Positions 23,879 through 27,286 of a stretch of DNA of 27,286 bases are shown in pieces. Location: contig JABZGZ010000007.1 of the NCBI GenBank assembly GCA_015259105.1, forward strand, positions 1-27,286, read 5' to 3'. How positions within the stretch are numbered: the first letter of the stretch is position 1; each line of letters begins with the position of its first letter. The notes beneath the pieces were generated by a model. It was not told the origin of the DNA. It was given only the letters and a program-made list of their open reading frames with translations, and did no database searches. The position numbers and the translations under genes are program-made. The stretch comes from Atopobium sp. (lineage in GTDB: Bacteria; Actinomycetota; Coriobacteriia; Coriobacteriales; Atopobiaceae).

Positions 23879-24958
23879 ATGAATACTATTTCTGTTGACC
23901 TAACATCCGACTCATATCAAATTCATGTAGGGCATCACCTGCTTACGCAGGCTGGTAAGCTCATTCATTCCTGCACCTCAGGGTCAAAGATTCTTGTAGT
24001 CACTCATCCAGATTTGAACAAGCTCTTTGGCGCAGAACTTCTCGCCTCGTTAGAGTCAGCCGGCTATTCTGTCACAACTGCTACGGTTCCCACAGGTGAG
24101 CACGCAAAATCATTTGAGTCGTATCAAAAGCTGGTAAGCATCCTTGCAGAAAACCGTTTTACGCGAGAAGACATTGTCGTGGCGTTTGGCGGAGGTGTTA
24201 TTGGCGATCTTGCGGGATTTGTTGCAGCTACCTACATGCGCGGCTGCGCACTCATCCACGTTCCCACCTCACTTTTGGCAATGATTGACTCCTCAATTGG
24301 TGGAAAAACTGCCATTGACCTACCGTTTGGAAAAAATCTGGTTGGAGCCTTCTATAACCCCAGGGCGGTTATTGTTGACCTTGAGCTGCTAAACTCAATT
24401 CCGACTCCCCTCTTGCAAGATAGCTGCGGAGAACTTATTAAATACGGTGTACTTTCCGGGCAGGATCTCTTCAATAAAATCTCTTTGGCGAGAAACCCCA
24501 TGCAGGTCATCGACGTGACGCATAGGCAAGAACTCATTCAAGCGTGTATCGAAATAAAGAAGTCAATCGTTGACGCAGACTTCAAAGAAGCAGGGTCTAG
24601 AAAATTGCTCAATCTGGGCCATACACTTGGCCATGCTATTGAGACGCTCGGCAACTTTGAACTTGGACACGGCTCCTGTGTGGCTGCTGGAACTTCCATG
24701 TTGGCAAAAGCCTGTTCCAAGCTTGGTCTTTGCTCTGTTGAAGACGCAGAGAACATCATTACACTTACGCAGTCATATAACCTTCCTACCAGCACTTCAT
24801 TTACTGTGGAAGAACTTTACAGCGCAGCACTTCATGACAAAAAAACCCACGCAGATTCAATTGATATGGCGCTTATCTATGGCATTGGTGATGTGCGTAT
24901 TGAGCGCAAATCATTTGCAGAACTTAAACAGCTGATTGAGCTAGCAAAAGAAGACTAA
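23879..24958 (+). CDS. aroB: 3-dehydroquinate synthase
   Basis: 359 residues. Second step of the shikimate pathway: it turns DAHP into 3-dehydroquinate using NAD+ and a divalent metal. Motifs: PTGEHAKSFESYQK, the NAD-binding FGGGVIGDLAGFVAATYMRG, HVPTSLLAMIDSSIGGKTA, KNLVGAFYNPRAV, and the metal ligands in LNLGHTLGHAIE and LGHGSCVAAG. ATG 23879 has GAGGAG four to five bases upstream. It reads away from the tRNA and ends four bases inside the convergent eda gene. It heads the aro genes, though aroA has its own upstream region. Confidence 0.96.
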   Translation: MNTISVDLTSDSYQIHVGHHLLTQAGKLIHSCTSGSKILVVTHPDLNKLFGAELLASLESAGYSVTTATVPTGEHAKSFESYQKLVSILAENRFTREDIVVAFGGGVIGDLAGFVAATYMRGCALIHVPTSLLAMIDSSIGGKTAIDLPFGKNLVGAFYNPRAVIVDLELLNSIPTPLLQDSCGELIKYGVLSGQDLFNKISLARNPMQVIDVTHRQELIQACIEIKKSIVDADFKEAGSRKLLNLGHTLGHAIETLGNFELGHGSCVAAGTSMLAKACSKLGLCSVEDAENIITLTQSYNLPTSTSFTVEELYSAALHDKKTHADSIDMALIYGIGDVRIERKSFAELKQLIELAKED

Positions 24959-25581
24959 CGTCCTAGACGCTCCAACTCTTCCGCAAGCTTACGTACTGAC
25001 TGTTTTAGAGCGGTTTTATCTTCAGCTAGGATATCGTTTTTGTTGAAGATGCCGTTAGCAGTTCCTACATAAGCATATCCACCCGCAAATACGTCAGCAA
25101 TGTTGTCTGTTGTAACGCCACCAACTGCCATAAGAGGCAAGTTTCCTAAAGGCTCACATACCTTTTTGGCGTACCCATAGCTAACCTCATTTGCGGGGAA
25201 TACTTTGACAATATCTGCACCAAGAGCAAACGCATGAGCAATCTCTGTTGGCGTAAACGCTCCCGGAACACTCAAAATCTCATGCTCTTTACAGTAATCA
25301 AACATCTCTTCAGAAAGCAGCGTTGGTGCTAAAACAAACGTTGCGCCAGCTTTATGAGCTGTCCGCAGATCTTCAAGGGTAAGTACGGTACCAGCACCAA
25401 TATTGATATCAGAACAATATTCACTGGACAGCTTCTGAATCAACGAGGCAGCTTCTGGTGTGTTCATAGTTACTTCAACGTTATGTACAGGAGAATCAAC
25501 AAGAACCTCAACGACAGCTTTAACCTGATTGTACGTATAACCACGCAAAACCTGAGTTACGGCGCTAAAAGGCTTATTCAC
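24955..25581 (-). CDS. eda: KDPG/KHG aldolase (Eda family)
   Basis: 208 residues. A class I aldolase that splits 2-keto-3-deoxy-6-phosphogluconate into pyruvate and glyceraldehyde-3-phosphate, or cleaves 4-hydroxy-2-oxoglutarate. Motifs: E36 in HNVEVTMNTPEA, GAGTV (62-66), and the Schiff-base lysine K126 in DIVKVFPA, with GGVTTDNI for phosphate binding. Start GTG 25579-25581 has a strong AAAGGAGG site, and a promoter lies just upstream. The 3' end overlaps aroB by four bases on the opposite strand (TAG inside CTAA). It sits alone among the aro genes; its sugar-acid partners are not in the window, so the exact substrate is uncertain. Slow use of KDPG-galactonate is also possible. Confidence 0.88.
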   Translation of the reverse strand: MNKPFSAVTQVLRGYTYNQVKAVVEVLVDSPVHNVEVTMNTPEAASLIQKLSSEYCSDINIGAGTVLTLEDLRTAHKAGATFVLAPTLLSEEMFDYCKEHEILSVPGAFTPTEIAHAFALGADIVKVFPANEVSYGYAKKVCEPLGNLPLMAVGGVTTDNIADVFAGGYAYVGTANGIFNKNDILAEDKTALKQSVRKLAEELERLGR

Positions 25582-25607
25582 TTGCTTCCTCCTTTAATCT
25601 TCAAACA

Positions 25608-25637
25608 ATTTTAACCATATCCTTCTCTGACACTCAA
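25608..25637 (-). promoter_or_regulatory. eda promoter
   Basis: -35 TTGAGT (25637-25632), 18-base spacer, -10 TAAAAT (25613-25608). It lies 27 bases before the GTG start, in the 102-base gap between the divergent eda and aroA genes. Confidence 0.55.
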
Positions 25638-25683
25638 CTGCGGTATTCTTACATCAAGCAATTAGTTATGGAGCGTGTGAAAA

Positions 25684-26964
25684 ATGGATGTTTCAATAAC
25701 TCCTCATGATTTGTTTGGAACGGTAGAAGCCATCCCGTCAAAATCATGCGCTCATCGCGCGCTCATCTGCGCTTCATTTGCAAACGGCACTACTAACATT
25801 ACCTGTCCTTACACATCAGAGGACATTCAAGTAACTGTTGATTGTCTTAAAGCTTTAGGCACCACTATCGCTAGAACTAAACAGGGATTTAGAGTTGTCC
25901 CTGCAAAAGAGCAAAATCGCGCTCAAAACGTGCAACTTAACTGCAAAGAATCTGGCACCACGCTCAGGTTTTTACTCCCTCTTTTGGGTGCGCTGAACGT
26001 AAACGCCACAATTTTTGCAGAAGGAAGACTCTTTTCTCGACCCCTCGAGCCGCTTGTCTCAGAACTCTCTGCCCATGGTATGTCTTTTAGCTGGCAAGAC
26101 GAGAAGACCCTTGAGGTTTCGGGCAAACTTATTGGCGGTTCATTTGAGCTGCCAGGAGATATTTCTTCTCAATTTATATCAGGTCTTTTGCTGTCATTGC
26201 CTTTGTTAAATGAATCTTCAACGATACAAATTACAGGGTCTATCCAGTCAAAAGACTATCTGGCTATCACAGAGCACGTATTGAAAGACTTTGGCGTTAC
26301 TACTGTATTTGATGCAAAGAATGCCACCTATACCATTGAGCCTCAACACTACGTCTGTCCAGGCATTTATTCAATTGAAGGCGATTGGTCAAACGCCGCT
26401 CCGTGGCTTGCCGCAGGAGCCATTGGTCAAGGCATAGAGGTCACAGGACTCTCCATGCAAAGCGTCCAGGGAGACAGGGCTATTTTGGCTGCGTTATCGC
26501 TTGTGGGTGCTCGAGTTTCTCGCCAGCAAAAAGGCGCAGCTTGTATGATGGATCACCTGCGTCCGTTTGCCATCTCTGTCTCAGAGGTATGTGACCTTGC
26601 TCCAGTACTTGCCGCGCTAGCTGCGTTTATTCCTGGAACTAGCAAGCTCACCGATATTCAGCGCTTGCGCCTTAAAGAGTCCGACCGTGTCCAAAGCATC
26701 TGCAGCACACTGAGGGCATTTGGCGTGGATGCCACCCTCTCTGAAGATCAAACAACGCTGGTCATCACCGGAGGAAAACAGCCCACTAGCTGCATCGTTG
26801 ACTCGTGCAATGATCATCGTATTGTCATGATGGCAACTCTTTTGGCTTCATATGCAACGGGGCCTGTTGTCATCACCCGCGCCGAGGCAATCAATAAGTC
26901 GTATCCGCTTTTCTTTGAGCACTTTAAGCAGCTTGGTGGCGTCTGTCACAGTATGGAGTCATAA
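25684..26964 (+). CDS. aroA: 3-phosphoshikimate 1-carboxyvinyltransferase (EPSP synthase)
   Basis: 426 residues. It transfers the enolpyruvyl group of PEP to shikimate-3-phosphate, the step blocked by glyphosate. Substrate motifs: K20 and S21 in PSKSCAHRALI (R25), the PEP loop KESGTTLRFLLP (88-99, with Gly91 in the position of the glyphosate-relevant Gly), ISSQFISGLLLSLP, RLRLKESDRV and DSCNDHRIVM. The CKESGT loop differs from the E. coli LGNAGT, as in many Gram-positive forms; glyphosate tolerance cannot be told from this alone. ATG 25684 has GGAG about ten bases upstream, a long spacing. It is followed directly by aroC. Confidence 0.95.
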   Translation: MDVSITPHDLFGTVEAIPSKSCAHRALICASFANGTTNITCPYTSEDIQVTVDCLKALGTTIARTKQGFRVVPAKEQNRAQNVQLNCKESGTTLRFLLPLLGALNVNATIFAEGRLFSRPLEPLVSELSAHGMSFSWQDEKTLEVSGKLIGGSFELPGDISSQFISGLLLSLPLLNESSTIQITGSIQSKDYLAITEHVLKDFGVTTVFDAKNATYTIEPQHYVCPGIYSIEGDWSNAAPWLAAGAIGQGIEVTGLSMQSVQGDRAILAALSLVGARVSRQQKGAACMMDHLRPFAISVSEVCDLAPVLAALAAFIPGTSKLTDIQRLRLKESDRVQSICSTLRAFGVDATLSEDQTTLVITGGKQPTSCIVDSCNDHRIVMMATLLASYATGPVVITRAEAINKSYPLFFEHFKQLGGVCHSMES

Positions 26965-27286
26965 ATGATGACCTCAACTTTTGGAACAACGGTAAAAGTG
27001 TCTATTTTTGGCGAGTCCCATGCCCCAAAAATCGGCTGCACCATTGAAGGTTTACCTGCTGGTTTTACGGTTGACTTAGATGAGCTCAAGACATTTCTTC
27101 AAAGAAGATCTCCTTCGCATCCGTGGGATACTCCTCGTAAAGAAGTTGACAATCCGCAGTTTATCTCTGGAATTTCGGCAGAGGGCATTTTAGATGGCTC
27201 TCCGCTCACAGTTGAGCTGCCTAACGCAAACGTTCGACCACAAGATTACGCAGCTACAAAGCTTGTCCCGCGTCCTGGACATGCTG
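26965..27286 (+). CDS. aroC: Chorismate synthase, N-terminal part
   Basis: 107 codons run to the right edge. It begins MMTSTFGTTVKVSIFGESHA and has IGCTIEGLPAGF and FLQRRSPSHPWDTPRKE, the family N terminus that binds FMN and EPSP. The enzyme makes chorismate, the last shared precursor of aromatic amino acids. ATG 26965 follows the aroA stop with no gap and has GGAG upstream; the second ATG (26968) is an equally possible start. It is coupled to aroA. The rest lies outside the window, so completeness is unknown. Confidence 0.95.
   Translation, partial: MMTSTFGTTVKVSIFGESHAPKIGCTIEGLPAGFTVDLDELKTFLQRRSPSHPWDTPRKEVDNPQFISGISAEGILDGSPLTVELPNANVRPQDYAATKLVPRPGHA

Overview
The window looks like a chromosomal core region from a moderate-GC actinobacterium of the class Coriobacteriia (Atopobium/Lancefieldella/Olsenella-like). 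This is inferred from gene content, strong GGAGG-type ribosome sites, frequent GTG starts and the CtpE-type P-type ATPase; it was not tested against a database. I see no prophage, insertion sequence, CRISPR array or rRNA.

Layout. From 0.2 to 23.8 kb almost everything is on the minus strand, so it reads right to left. In transcription order: tRNA-Arg(CCG), a CtpE-like cation ATPase, a zinc-ribbon membrane protein, then an envelope/elongasome run (cyclophilin, TPR membrane protein, mreB, mreC, mreD, PBP2/mrdA, rodA, a DUF697 membrane protein). Next come a radical-SAM pair (TIGR03960-like protein plus DUF2344 partner), rplU-rpmA, a four-part tryptophan uptake unit (trpL leader peptide, TrpP-like S component, fused ECF ATPase, EcfT), and obgE-nadD-yqeK-rsfS. 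The 3' end of a plus-strand Y-family polymerase closes the left edge. At 23.88 kb the direction flips to plus: aroB, a minus-strand KDPG-aldolase gene (eda), aroA and the start of aroC.

How the genes work together. The mre/rod genes form a peptidoglycan elongation operon. The rplU-rpmA and obgE-rsfS genes serve 50S ribosome assembly, with nadD for NAD synthesis and yqeK for Ap4A turnover. The aro genes make chorismate, the precursor of tryptophan. The ECF cassette probably imports tryptophan.

Main result. The ECF cassette has a classical ribosome-dependent attenuator: a perfect -35 box, a strong ribosome site, a 20-residue leader peptide with three consecutive Trp codons, a GNRA-loop intrinsic terminator with seven U, and a candidate antiterminator strand exactly where a ribosome at the stop codon would hide it but a ribosome stalled on Trp codons would not. 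This agrees with the TrpP-like sequence of the first structural gene. The cassette sits between rpmA and obgE, which are usually adjacent, and no terminator is visible before obgE, so the obgE-nadD-yqeK-rsfS genes may partly follow tryptophan supply. A second observation is a dispersed word, GCGAGAAACCC, far more frequent in this window than chance predicts.
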